From contig LSSN01001435.1 of the NCBI GenBank assembly GCA_001970855.1, forward strand, positions 1 through 15,239: DNA of 15,239 bases, read 5' to 3'. The notes beneath the pieces are model-generated. The model did not search any database, was not told where the DNA came from, and was given only the letters and a program-made list of their open reading frames with translations. Source of the DNA: Smittium culicis (Eukaryota > Kickxellomycota > Harpellomycetes > Harpellales > Legeriomycetaceae). Both the position numbers and the translations under genes were made by a program. This document shows positions 1 to 10,595 of this stretch, piece by piece; positions within the stretch are counted from its first letter, which is position 1, and each line of letters opens with the position of its first letter.

Positions 1-180
1 TAACTAATACAAGTTCAATAGTTTTATTGAGAAAGACTTGTAGAAATTAAAAGAGAAATTAAAAAAGATAGATGACTTGTAAGTATTTTTTTTATTTACA
101 AATTTTTATGAAATTGTAAAGCTTTTTTTAATGTAGAGATTTTTAGTATCCCCAAATTTTTTTTTCACGCTCAAATAGGC
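1..180. other. AT-rich DNA, no gene seen
   Basis: Very AT-rich sequence with short A and T runs. No reading frame of note, RNA gene or repeat was recognised before the tandem repeat that starts at 181. Confidence 0.6.
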
Positions 181-372
181 AGCTTTGCAATGTAGAATGA
201 GAGCTTTGCAAAATTGAATGAAAGCTTTGCAAAATTGAAATTACGCAATGTAAAATCGTTTTGAAATTGCTTACGTAATTTCGAAAATCGAGACGCGAAA
301 AAATTTTTATTGCAAAATTGTTTTGAAATTTTGCAAAATAGTCAGACTGTTTTGCAAAATAGAATGCAAAAC
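181..372. repeat. degenerate 21-bp tandem repeat (minisatellite)
   Basis: Two blocks of three 21-bp units are visible. The first block has units at 181-201, 202-222 and 223-243, each starting AGCTTTGCAA. The second has units at 310-330, 331-351 and 352-372, each starting TTGCAAAA. The 66 bp between the blocks (244-309) keep pieces of the motif (GCAATGTA, TTGCTTACG) and are probably decayed units. The core often forms the palindrome TTTTGCAAAA (329-338 and 350-359). A 21-bp period equals two turns of B-DNA, so the palindromes would lie on the same helix face. No function is known to me. Confidence 0.75.
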
Positions 373-740
373 CCTGTATCTGGATTTAGTTCAAAAACGA
401 TTCCCAATTTTTTGCCAATACAAGCACTCAGAAATAATTCACGCCTATATTTTGATAATACTTTCATTGATGTTGTGAAATTTAAATAAAAAATAGTTCG
501 ATTTATAAAAAATTTGCGTACTTTTTCAATTGCTCCATAAAAAATCACCAAATTTTACAAAGAATTAGTCTAGTAAAATATAATTTATTCGTGAATAAAA
601 AAAATACTATTCAAAATAACCTATTTCTTACAATATTTACTTGAATTTGTTAATAAAAACCATTCTTTTAATACCGACACGAAAGTGAATATTCGTAAAT
701 TACACCCCCCCCCCTCATCAATAGAAAGTATTGTACATTC
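373..740. other. AT-rich spacer with a C10 tract
   Basis: No supported gene. A run of ten C residues at 705-714 is striking in this AT-rich setting and lies about 30 bp outside the left arm of the inverted duplication. A 69-codon open frame on the minus strand (342-551) overlaps the tandem repeat at its end and has no recognisable family, so I do not call it. Confidence 0.5.
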
Positions 741-1053
741 ATTACAAGCTTTAATAAAAATCCAATCCTAAAATTTACACTCCAAATAGCAAATTAATTC
801 AAATTGGAAGATTTCATATACCTATGGATAAAATTAAGCCAATTAAGAATCAAAATTATAAGAAAATCAAATTTAATAAGGTTTGAAAATAAAGGAAAAC
901 AAGTTTAGAATTTTGGTTTAAAGAAGATAATAAATAATTAAAAATTACATTAGGCTTAATTTCTTTACATTTTATAAACGAATTATGAAATATCTTATCA
1001 ATAAATTCGATAATAAATAAATCAGAAAAATTATTTTTTTCTTGTAAAATTTG
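741..1053 (-). pseudogene. left arm of inverted duplication; eroded coding relic
   Basis: The reverse complement of 741-1008 aligns to 2244-2510 with about 20 mismatches in about 267 bp, roughly 92% identity by hand count. Weaker similarity continues to 1053 (partner 2199). Read on the minus strand, this arm keeps a 68-codon frame (856-1062) with residues EFIDKIFHNS, then NYLLSSLNQNSK and FLYFQTLLNL. The other arm shares most of these residues, with a stop added upstream. The frame then breaks. The pattern LLxxxNQNSxxxxFLxxF resembles, weakly and from memory, the region before the first Sel1 repeat in Glomeromycotina Sel1-repeat proteins. That is inference only, and it could equally be part of an unknown transposon. 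Of the two arms this is the better preserved. Confidence 0.6.
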
Positions 1054-2198
1054 TTTCAACAAAATTCAAAAAAAAAAAAAAAATCGTTTCCAAAACAATA
1101 AGATATAGTTTTTTATATTTAACTATATTACTTTACTCTAAATTTTCGTGTATTTTTTTTATTAAACTCAAGATTTTTAATTAAATAAATGTCTTGTACA
1201 TTTTCAATTATTTTATTTATTTATATTTATGAAAAATATTATCGATCTTAGCTTACCATTTTTCTAGTTTATAGGATATTTTCTTGTAACATGAGTTTTT
1301 TACATTTAAAAAATCTAAAAAATTTCTTTTATTGTCTTTTTTCCTGTTTTAAACTATTTTATTTGATGATAGATACATCATTTCATCATAGCAAAGAAAT
1401 AAATGCTATACTTTCGATATTATTAATTCAAATACTTTTTCATCTATTTTTTCTGTCAATCTCGATCTATATTTTAAAATCCATTAAATTACTTGAGTCT
1501 TTTTTAAAGGATTTGATACATAAAGTACGACATTAATTATATTAATTTTCATATTTATATGAAAAGTGATTCTAAAATTGTCTGATCAGATCTACCAAAT
1601 ATTAAAATCACTTAAATAATGTAAATTACTATTATTTGTTATTTAATTTAAAAAAAATAGAATTGGAGAATCAAAAGGAAAATAAATTATAAATATTGAT
1701 TGATTATGATTGAATTTTAATAAAATTACATATTAAAGATACGTTTTAATTAAAATTTTAGTTAGATATTATTGAATTTAATAACTATTAGAATAAAAAT
1801 TTTAATTATTGCTTTTATTTTTAATTTTTTATTTTTTATTTTTTATAATCTTGAATATTAGTAGATTGGAAAAAATCTGAGTTTGTTTATTATAAATTAA
1901 AAAATATAAATATAATAGAGACAATAGATAATAGAGAGACTGAAAAGAGTGATTAAATTTATGTGTAGAATATGGAATCAGTCAAAATAGTGATAATTTT
2001 ATTAATTTTATTTATACTATACAAATTGACACCAAAACGGCATCGATATTCTTCGAGTAAATTCAAATGTGAAAAATCAAAATAATATCTTAGTTCAATA
2101 TAATATATTGTGAACAAAATATTTAATTTGATATATTTAACAAAAAATCTTTTTAATCAAAATTTATAGCTAAAATAAAAAGAAAATGATTTTTTAAT
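1054..2198. other. AT-rich loop between the inverted arms, no gene
   Basis: This is the 1.1-kb spacer between the two arms. It begins with an A16 run (1068-1083) next to the left arm. An 81-codon frame on the + strand (1291-1536) is made almost only of Phe, Leu, Ile, Ser and Lys, as expected from translated AT-rich DNA, and I do not call it a gene. Confidence 0.5.
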
Positions 2199-2510
2199 CA
2201 AATTTTATAACAAATAATACTTTTTCTAATTCATTTTTTCTTTAATTTATTGATAAGATATTTCATAATTCGTTTATAAAATGTAAAGAAATTAAACCTA
2301 ATGTAATTTTAAATTATTTATTATCTTTTTTAAACCAAAATTCTAAACTTGTTTTCCTTTATTTTCAAACCTTATTAAATTTGAATTTCTTATAATTTTG
2401 ATGTTTAATCGATTTAATTTTATCCATAGGCATTTGAAATTTTCCAATTTGAATTATTTTGCTATTTGGAGCCTAAATTTTAGGTTTGAATTTTTATTAA
2501 AATTTATAAT
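2199..2510 (+). pseudogene. right arm of inverted duplication; eroded coding relic
   Basis: Inverted copy of 741-1053. The block 2248-2290, around GATAAGATATTTCATAATTC, is essentially identical to the partner, and mismatches increase toward 2510. The shared reading frame (FIDKIFHNS, then NYLLS, NQNSK, FLYFQTLLNL) is present, but an in-frame TAA sits just before FIDK, so this copy is more decayed. Of about 20 differences from the left arm, ten are C-to-T or G-to-A in this arm against three in the reverse direction. A 69-codon frame at 2398-2607 covers the end of the arm in another frame and is not supported by the partner copy. Confidence 0.6.
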
Positions 2511-3996
2511 TAGTTATAAAAATTTCGATCAAGGATATTTTATAAAGGTCCCAGTAATTAAAGAGTACACCATTATGAAAAATCTAATTTTTATACAAAA
2601 TAAATAATCAGCTAATAAAATATCATGGATAATATTTTTTTAATTGTCTTTGATTAATCCTTAAATTAAAAAATAATTAAACCTTCTTTCATAGATTATT
2701 ATTAATTTTAGTACCTTTGCATTACTAATTAATTTTTCTTAGGAATTAAACTAAATTTTATTTTTATAAAATACAAAGAAATTTTTTGCGCCTTCAGGGA
2801 TTTTACTTTAAAAAAATATAAAAATTACTCTATTGAATATTTAATTAGCTTATAAACTACTATCTTATGTAAAAAAAATAAAATTACAGCAGATAATCGT
2901 TTTAATATAAATTTTTAATAGATTTATTTTTGGATATCATTCTAGTTTCAATCGCTTAATAAGTGCCTAATTTATTCTAAACCTTGCTATTTTATCAAAC
3001 TCGTAAAAAAAATTATAACTCTAATTTATGTCGTATAATTCAAGATTTTGAAAAGATAAAAAATTTTCGAATTAGGTTTAACAACAAAAATGATATTAAA
3101 AACATTAATAAATAAATATTTTGTACTGGAAAAAGCTTAAAAATGATTTTACATAGCCATAAAACAATTAAAAAAAACGAAATTCAGATATTTATAAATA
3201 GTCGTCGTATTATGATATATTAATAAACTTTATAATCTATTATATTTTGAACTAACGTTGTTTTTCTAAAAAAAAAAAAAATTACTTATTACAAGAATTT
3301 AGTAAATTATTTTTTAAAAATATTTAAATTGGATTCTGTAAAATAAAACCCCTTTTATAAGGCAAGTTCTATGATTAATTATTTTACTTAAAAATATTGA
3401 ATAGATAGTTTTATTTATCAATTTTAGGAGCACGAAAGTTTTAAACGCATCAATATTTATGAAAAATAGTTATTTTTTAAGTATTTTTATTTTAATACAG
3501 TTAAATATTACAAAAAAAATGAATTCAGGCTACCTGATGAATCCACAGACATAACCAATTATATTGATGGTTTTTATATATCCCATTATCCGATATAACT
3601 ATAATAATTTAAAATTCCAAATTATTAATTCACTTAGCTTACTAAAAAAATTTTTTGATCAAAATAACGTATATTTGAACAAATTTTTAGTTAATTATTG
3701 CCAATAATTATTTACAAAGACTATAAATAAAAATTTTATATCATTATAGTTTTTTTATATTAATTTGAAGATAAAATTCATATTAATTAACCACAGATAT
3801 TTATAGATCATATATTATCTCTGTAAATTTATAATATTTATAACTATTTTTGGTTTAAATTGAAAAAAAAAAAAACGGAAATCTATAATATTTATCATGA
3901 AAAATGCTAATTAAAAATAAAAGATAGATAAATCAGATATTTGACTAAATTTGATATGAAAAAGTTTATTAAAATAGTCTTTTACACAAGATTTAT

Positions 3997-4018
3997 TATA
4001 TATATATATATATATATA
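3997..4018. repeat. (TA)11 microsatellite
   Basis: Eleven uninterrupted TA dinucleotides inside the AT-rich desert. Confidence 0.9.
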
Positions 4019-6404
4019 CTATTCATTATAAAATAACCTTTTTATATAAATTAGAATGTTTTAAATCAAAAAATGAAGAAAATAACAATGTAGCGACTAA
4101 TTATATGACTTATGATCTTAATAAATAGTCGCATACTAATAAGAAAATATCAGATATTATTATTAAATCCAAAATAAAAATTTTGAAATTTTGAAATCTT
4201 ATATACATTCGAGATTTAACTCATAATTTTATATTAAACAAGTTTTCTGCAAAGATTTTTGATTTTTATTGTCTATACTATAAATATAATCATAATAAAT
4301 GATAAATACTACGGCCATATCGTCAAATATACAATTAATATCAATAATTTATAATATTTTAATAGTTTTAAATGTAAAATTGTCCATGATAAAATGCTAA
4401 AATATCTCTGTTAAAAAATAAAACTTTTAAAAAAAATACAGTATTAATATGTGATAAAGTTTTTATTTACTATTAACTTATATTCCAAATATTTATATAA
4501 GTATGTTATATGGATATTTTATAATAATATATGATTTTTTAATTATGTTAAAATAAGATTTGCTAAATTAGCTAAATAATAATAACATCTTTAATAATAT
4601 GGACAAAAATGAGGCTAAAATAATGAATATCGAATTTAATAAATATAATATGCTAGAAATACACACAAAAATATAATGAAGCAGTTTAATATTCGCATTA
4701 TCACGTAAAATTATTAAATAATACAGCCTTAAATTCAATTAACCACTAAAATTATTGAATTAGAATATTGAAAATACTAAATAATGGATTTTTAACTTTA
4801 AAGAACAAGATAAATTCTGAAAAAATCAAGCTTTACATCATATATTTTAATCAAATATGATAGTTTACAATTTTTTTTTATTTTATAATATTAAAAGTAT
4901 AAATTATATCAGTTTATTAAATTCTAAAAATAATTATATTTTAAAATAATTAGTTATGAATGAATTTTAAATATTTTTATATTTGGAATATCGGTTTAAA
5001 AAATTATTTATTATAAGCATTGAATCAAAGTTTTATTTAATAAAAAGAATTTTATATTTTTTTTAAATAGTTATAAAAATTCTTTCAGACAGCTTTGTAT
5101 AACGCATATTTATACACAAATAAAATTTATTTTCTATTGGAATCATATAATAGATAAATTTTATTAATAAAATATATTTCAAGTTTACAAAAAAGTGTGA
5201 AAATATTGATACTATTTGAGCTTTTTTTATTTCATTTTACAAGTATACCGTAGTATTTTATCTGGATTGATAATCATGATAAAATTTTTTTTTCTATATG
5301 ATGATTGTTTTAAGTAAATGAATATAAAATATTTCAAAAATTTCACCCGAGTATTGTTTTTATATTTATATCATTTAATAGTTTAAAATTTAAAATTAAT
5401 AATTGAATTTACAATTTCATATCGATAAATTATTTATAAAACCTTTAATATATATAAAATTGATTAATAATAGTATTGATAAGCTTGAAATATACATATT
5501 AGCGTATTTTTATCCTGATATTAATATTAAGTTCACTCATATATATATGTTTATTATGTGACAAATATTGAGATTAAAAACGAAAAAAATCCGCTAAGTA
5601 AAATAATAAATCAAGATTTTCAAATATAGAATTAAAATTTGAATCAAAAATAAAATATTCACATGTTTTATAAAAAATGAATAATATTATGTTACTAAAA
5701 TTTATTGGTTTAAGACTATTATGAAATAAACAAAAAAAATAGTAAGTTATACTTTAGTTATAATTATTCATCTAAAAAAAAAATAATTATAATAAAATTA
5801 ATATTAATGAAAAATCTATATGAAAATTTAATAGTAAAGAAAAAAAATTAGTTTTACTAAATATTTAAAAAATGATTTAATAAGTCGAATAGTGAATAAA
5901 TGTGGTTTATACAGGCAATATATATGATTAAGTTTCTATATATGAAAATCGCAATAAAATCTACAGGAAATATTTATGATATATACTTTAATATAATTTT
6001 ACAATTTATATCATTACAAGATATAATATACAATATTAACTATTAAAATAGATATTTAATTATTAACGGTTAATTATAGGTTTGAAAAAAAAGCTTATGA
6101 TTACATAATAAGCTAGTAAGTAATCAGATTCATATTATAATTATTTCATATACATTATCAATAAATTTATTATTATTTTTAAAAGAAAAATTCTTAATGA
6201 AAAATATTAAAACTGTCTTTCATTTTTTTTTAAAACAATAAAATAATAAATAATCGTATAAACAGTTTTGACCCTTTTATATCTATCTTTTTTCACATAA
6301 ATATAATAAATCACTTGCTTTAATTATAAATACATATATTTAATTAATTAATTTTATATTATTTATGTAAATATCATCTATAGTTGAAAATTGTTTTATT
6401 AAGC

Positions 6405-6420
6405 AAAAAAAAAAAAAAAA
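6405..6420. repeat. A16 homopolymer
   Basis: Sixteen A residues in a row, followed 50-70 bp later by a second A-rich stretch broken only by single T residues. Confidence 0.9.
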
Positions 6421-6872
6421 CAGTTCGCTAAAGAGTTTTTTAGTATTAGATAGGCCTGAAACTAAAAATAAAAAAAAAAATAAAAAAAAAAAACTATAAT
6501 TTAATCATACGTACACATTAATTAATTTTAATTTAAAATAAAAAATCTTCTTACTGTGTCGAGTAGTAATTCTGAATAAATATAATTAAATGGAAATAAA
6601 AAATTAAAAAATATGATATAAGATAGTTATAATTGATATTAAATGTTTGAAAAGAGATAATATGATTTATAGAACCTTAAATACAAATATTTATTAACTA
6701 TAATGTTTCAAGAATAGAAAAAAACGAAAATTTAGTTTAGCTAATAGTTCAAAATGTTATTCACATCCACAATTTGTTGGAGATATAAAAAAGCATTATT
6801 TAAACATATTTTAACTTTGAATCGGGTATTAAAATTAGTAAATGAGTAGTTAATCAAGTTATTGAAAAATAA

Positions 6873-7225
6873 AAAATAATTTTAACTCTAACTAGAAATA
6901 TTAATCGAATTATATTATTTATGATAAAAAATCTTTCTAGAACTTTTCGCTCATTGAAATATATTAAAATGTGTTGTGGTTATAATTTTATGGAAATTTT
7001 TTTTAGAAAAAAGGCAACTAAAGCTTGTCAATTTAATGGTAATATTAAACTGACACTAAAATTTTCAAGCTATTAGCTTTTTTAAAATTTGGATATATAT
7101 CTTTACCTTATAATTCACTATTAAGGGAATTAAGCCAAGAAATGTGACAAAATACAATCTATTTAGTATTTAATAAGTTAATAAAAAAATTATATGGGCA
7201 TTGTTTTAGTAGAGAAATTTTGTAA
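6873..7225 (+). pseudogene. possible transposase N-terminal relic (IS1595/Merlin-like)
   Basis: Two adjoining + strand frames read like one broken protein. The first (6873-7076) contains MCCGYNFMEIFFRKKA and then KFSSY before a stop. The second (7061-7222) begins FKLLAFLKFGYISLPYNSLL, continues RELSQEM, meets a TGA at 7145, then reads QNTIYLVFNKLIKKLYGHCF and ends at TAA 7223. The order Cys-Cys-Gly knuckle, basic strip, then a helix pattern with RELS...NTI...LIKKL resembles the zinc-ribbon plus helix-turn-helix N-terminus of IS1595/Merlin-type DDE transposases. No DDE catalytic region was found downstream. The residue order is visible; the family call is inference. One frameshift and one internal stop make it non-functional. 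Chance open frames in AT-rich DNA remain possible. Confidence 0.3.
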
Positions 7226-9800
7226 TTAATTTAATTAAAAAAATAATGGTTCGAATTAATTAGTTCTTAAAGTTATTTTATAATCAATAATTAAAAGATA
7301 TACTTAAATTGGTGCAAGTAATTTTTACTTATTAACATCAATTATTTTACATTTATGAAGAATTAAATTTTAAAGCATCATATATTTATATATTTATATA
7401 AGTTAAAATCAGGTATTATAAGTAATTTAATAATAAAATCTATTTATCATCAAATATTATAATTTTCATCAATGTAGTATCTATATTCCAATACTGCTAT
7501 TAGATGATTGATTAATTATATTTACTTTGCGCATTTTTTATTATTGTCATCATGAGACTATATAAAAGTGATTTTTTTTACATGCAAATTTTCATTTGGT
7601 GAAAAAGTAATATTATTTATTTTCAATTAAAGCGATAGTAGTATAGTTATAATTTTTTAATATAAAAATTTTTTATCATTAAAATGATTCGAATTTCTAG
7701 ATAATTTTTAATTAAATAGTCAATTCCCCCCTTATTTATGCCAGATATATAGCGGTGATATATTACTTTACTAAAATTTTAAAATGTATAAAAGTGAGTA
7801 ATTTAAAAAAAGCTTGATATCGTCAAAATGCATAAATTACAAACCTTAATGAAATAAATCAAATTTTAATATTTTAAGAGATGCGGATGTGTTTTTAATT
7901 TTTTTATCAGAATGAGGGTTAATAGTAACTTTTAAAAATTTATTAGATTCTTTTTATTTTCAAGTATATTAAAAAACTTTATAATATAAAAATAAAAATA
8001 AAACGTAATTTCGTTTTTTTTTTTATAATAAAAACTAGGCTAAGAATAGTTTTGAGTATTATAAAGCAGAGAATAAATAAAAAGTAGAAAATCATAGGCT
8101 TTTTTTCCCAAGATTTATTGCGAGTATAATAATAAATATTTTTTTGAAAAGGCGTGTAAAAATAGAGAATTTTCTGGGTAAGTCTGTTCAAAAGAAAGTA
8201 TTTAATTTTTTATACTAAAGTAGAAGAAAGTTTTGTGAGATTTTTTTGAGGGCTGAAGTGGCAACATAATTCAATAGTTTGATATTTTGCTCAATAAAAA
8301 TATTACAAATACAAATAAAATACAAATAATAGTAATAAATTTGGCTTTTAATATTGTTTTTATGTAAAAATAAAAATGAAAAATCATAGCGATTAGCGTG
8401 TATGGGAGATTCTTGGGAGAAGCAAAACTTTTTTTCTTGTAAATTATATTTATTAGAGCGAATTAAATAAAATTTCCGGTTGTACCAGATAATAGTTTTG
8501 ATATTTTTTTAAACCTGATTTTAAAAATAGAAGCAATTAAATAATAAAAAATAAATAAATATAAGCAGAACTATTGATAAGATAGATTTTGATAGAAACA
8601 GTTTAGTTTCTTGAAGTAGTCTCGCAACAATGGCAGTAGGATTCCGTTAGTTGATAAGCTATGTATTTTTATTTTAATCAATAAATTTATTGGATAGCTA
8701 AATTTAGATTGTAGGATTAGATATTGGATATTTTTCAGGACTAGAGATCCAGAGGTAAATGGCTATTTTTAGAATTTTGGATATTATTGGATATTTAGGG
8801 ATTGTTTGTTTAGCCAATAGAGGCATTATTTTTGATTTGGTTGAAATGCTAATTTTAAATTTTCATTGTTGTAAATATATAGTGGAAGATCAAGAGTTAG
8901 ATTAGATTGTTAGACAATTTGATTTCATAGTATGTATGCCATTTAATATTTGCCAAAATGGTTTTCTTTATTGGAATTTTAATTTTAATTTTGATTAGCA
9001 GATAAAAAGACAGAATAAAAATTCACCCAACAATCTACAGTATAATTATTTTAAAGTTAATTTTACAATAAAGGGATTAAGGTGATTTCGTATTCATGGA
9101 GTAAATATGGTGATTGTTTGTATTTAGTAGGATAGATATAAATAATTTAATTCTGATAATCATGATTTTAGATGTTTTCTATGCCTAAAAAAGCAAACAA
9201 AGAGGTTAGGTATAGATAAACAATTAGGAGAAGAGAAAGTTTGATTTGATAGAGGGCTGCGGGGTGTAAATATGATTTTTATTTCTGAAATGACGTAAGC
9301 TGTAAAAAAAACGTTATAAATATTTTTTGATCTTATTGTGCTTAGTTTTATTATATATAGAATCAGAAATGAATAGTATATTTATGAATGCGTTTTAAAA
9401 ATTATGGGTAGAATAGTTGGAAGTAAGAGCGTATTCCTGTTAAGTTTATGCACAGGTAGAGATGGATATGCCTGAGTTGAATGCGAGTATACGTAGATAT
9501 TAAGGAATTATATGAGATAATAGAGTACCAGAGTGCATGAGGTTACATACTTTACGAAGGGATGGTATGAATTGTGCGCTTTGAGTGTGAGGCACAAAGG
9601 GGCTAAAAAGGTATGTTTTTGGATTTATTCAAAGATGGGGATTAGTTGACTAGGCGTGGACGGGATCAGAGTAGCTTGACTATGCAATGGGTAGAAATTG
9701 AGTGCGTTTGGGCTATATTTTGAAAGTTTGACAATGAGATAAAATGTTAAGAATCTATAAAAGTGTAGATTTGGCGGATCATGTATATAGTGTAGTGTCG
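7226..9800. other. AT-rich to G-skewed transition zone, no gene
   Basis: No gene is supported. GC rises from below 20% near 7.3 kb to about 38% near 9.5-9.8 kb. From about 7740 the + strand carries far more G than C; hand counts for 9481-9780 give 87 G and 27 C. TTGGATA recurs four times at 8690, 8724, 8777 and 8787. The 70-codon minus frame at 7979-8191 is Phe/Ile/Lys-rich filler. The 79-codon minus frame at 9625-9864 shows no recognisable domain. Confidence 0.5.
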
Positions 9801-9817
9801 CGAAAGATTTCTCATAG

Positions 9818-10006
9818 CCCTTTCCCGCGCGGTAGGTTATTTTTGGACCACCAAATATAGCCAACTGCGTTCAGTGAAAATCGATTAATTCCGAGATATT
9901 AAGAGTTATTGGTATAATGCAAAATATTAGCAAATAATTAACATGCTTAAAATTCACGGACGAATCATTAAATTAAACTTTTTAAAGAGCGTTGGACGGG
10001 AAAGGG
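9818..10006. repeat. 10-bp perfect inverted repeat, 169-bp spacer
   Basis: CCCTTTCCCG at 9818-9827 is the exact reverse complement of CGGGAAAGGG at 9997-10006. Similarity continues past one mismatch (TAG before the left arm, TTA after the right). Such GC-only arms are uncommon in this background. The right arm overlaps the G-quadruplex motif. Confidence 0.6.
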
Positions 10007-10019
10007 TTAATGGGTGGGG
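9998..10019 (+). other. predicted G-quadruplex motif
   Basis: Four G runs at 9998-10000, 10004-10006, 10012-10014 and 10016-10019 are separated by loops of 3, 5 and 1 nt. This meets the standard G3+N1-7 rule. It sits in the strongly G-skewed zone. Folding in the cell is not shown by the sequence. Confidence 0.7.
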
Positions 10020-10582
10020 TGGATGTGGTGTGCTTTATGGAATGTCGAGGCGCGATTTCAAGCTATGCAGATCGAAATGAGTTTTTATTTCGTTATGAGA
10101 TTTGCAGATATTGGTCATAGACGCAAAATAGCGAGGGGAAGAGGCCATGTTATTGGCCCGAATATCAAATTCTATATCGAATGGCAGAGCCTCGATGACT
10201 GGCTAAAAGCTAACATTAATAGCTAAAAATCGTATAAGCAAAAAAGCCTTTGTGGGAAAGTGCATTTTACTTAATTGGGTCTGCGGGGGAAAATTGCTAT
10301 TCTGGGCAGCTATCGGGTGATTGGAGAAATGCGATTAGTTCTACTATAATGCTTATAAAAAACAGTGCTGTTTTACTAATATTGGAATCGGGGTTGCTAG
10401 TAGCCAATGGATAAGAATGCGTGCGGAGATCAATTAAGCCCACGCATCCTCAATATAAACCCATTAATTCCATTTTGCTGGAATAAGTCATTTAAGGCCA
10501 TTTTAAGTGAAATCTTTAAAATTATGATAGCGCCATTCCTATTTAATCAAATTCAAAAAAAAGTCTTCATCGGAGAGCTCAA
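10020..10582. other. intermediate-GC DNA with unassigned frames
   Basis: Open frames of 60-70 codons occur on both strands: + strand 10014-10226, and an overlapping minus frame that is open over much of the same DNA. Neither has a recognisable domain. The + strand frame at 10407-10595 has a faint reverse-transcriptase-like ending and is listed separately. Confidence 0.4.
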
Positions 10583-10595
10583 TATGGTTGGCTAA
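10407..10595 (+). pseudogene. doubtful LINE reverse-transcriptase-like fragment
   Basis: A 62-codon frame ends with KAILSEIFKIMIAPFLFNQ and then IQKKVFIGELNMVG. The spacing of hydrophobic residues, an N-Q-x-Q pair and F-I-G-x-x-N-M loosely matches the segment of LINE reverse transcriptases that reads ...KIxxxRLxxVLxxxIxxxQxxFIxGRxxxD. The conserved Arg pairs are missing and no YxDD motif follows. Local base skew here is C-equal or C-rich, unlike its G-skewed neighbours, which hints at a separate origin. This is weak and may be chance. Confidence 0.15.

Larger units (their letters stand above)
2511..6872. other. AT-rich gene desert
   Basis: About 4.4 kb of extremely AT-rich DNA. Counted blocks give about 12% GC (4501-4560) and 13% (5041-5100). 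There is no frame of useful length, no tRNA-like clover and no rRNA. Visible simple sequence includes a (TA)11 tract at 3997-4018, A runs near 3271, 3864 and 6405-6420, and an A-rich stretch at 6470-6493. A GC-containing short inverted repeat, GCGACTA (4093-4099) with TAGTCGC (4126-4132), stands out slightly. Nothing else could be assigned. Confidence 0.7.

Noticed and set aside
342..551. 69-codon minus-strand frame
   Set aside because: No recognisable family. Its end runs through the 21-bp repeat and the composition is that of translated AT-rich DNA.
1291..1536. 81-codon + strand frame
   Set aside because: Nearly all Phe, Leu, Ile, Ser and Lys; looks like a chance frame that mimics a membrane protein.
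3997..4018. TA tract considered as a replication origin or promoter element
   Set aside because: A simple microsatellite in AT-rich DNA; no associated motif supports either role.
7245..7262. tRNA T-arm-like GGTTCGAATTA
   Set aside because: No pairing stem on either side and no D or anticodon arm nearby.
9625..9864. 79-codon minus-strand frame
   Set aside because: No domain, and no partner exon signals of the kind seen in the kinase gene.
10004..10014. Telomere-like GGGTTAATGGG
   Set aside because: Only one imperfect unit; no tandem array, so not an interstitial telomere repeat.
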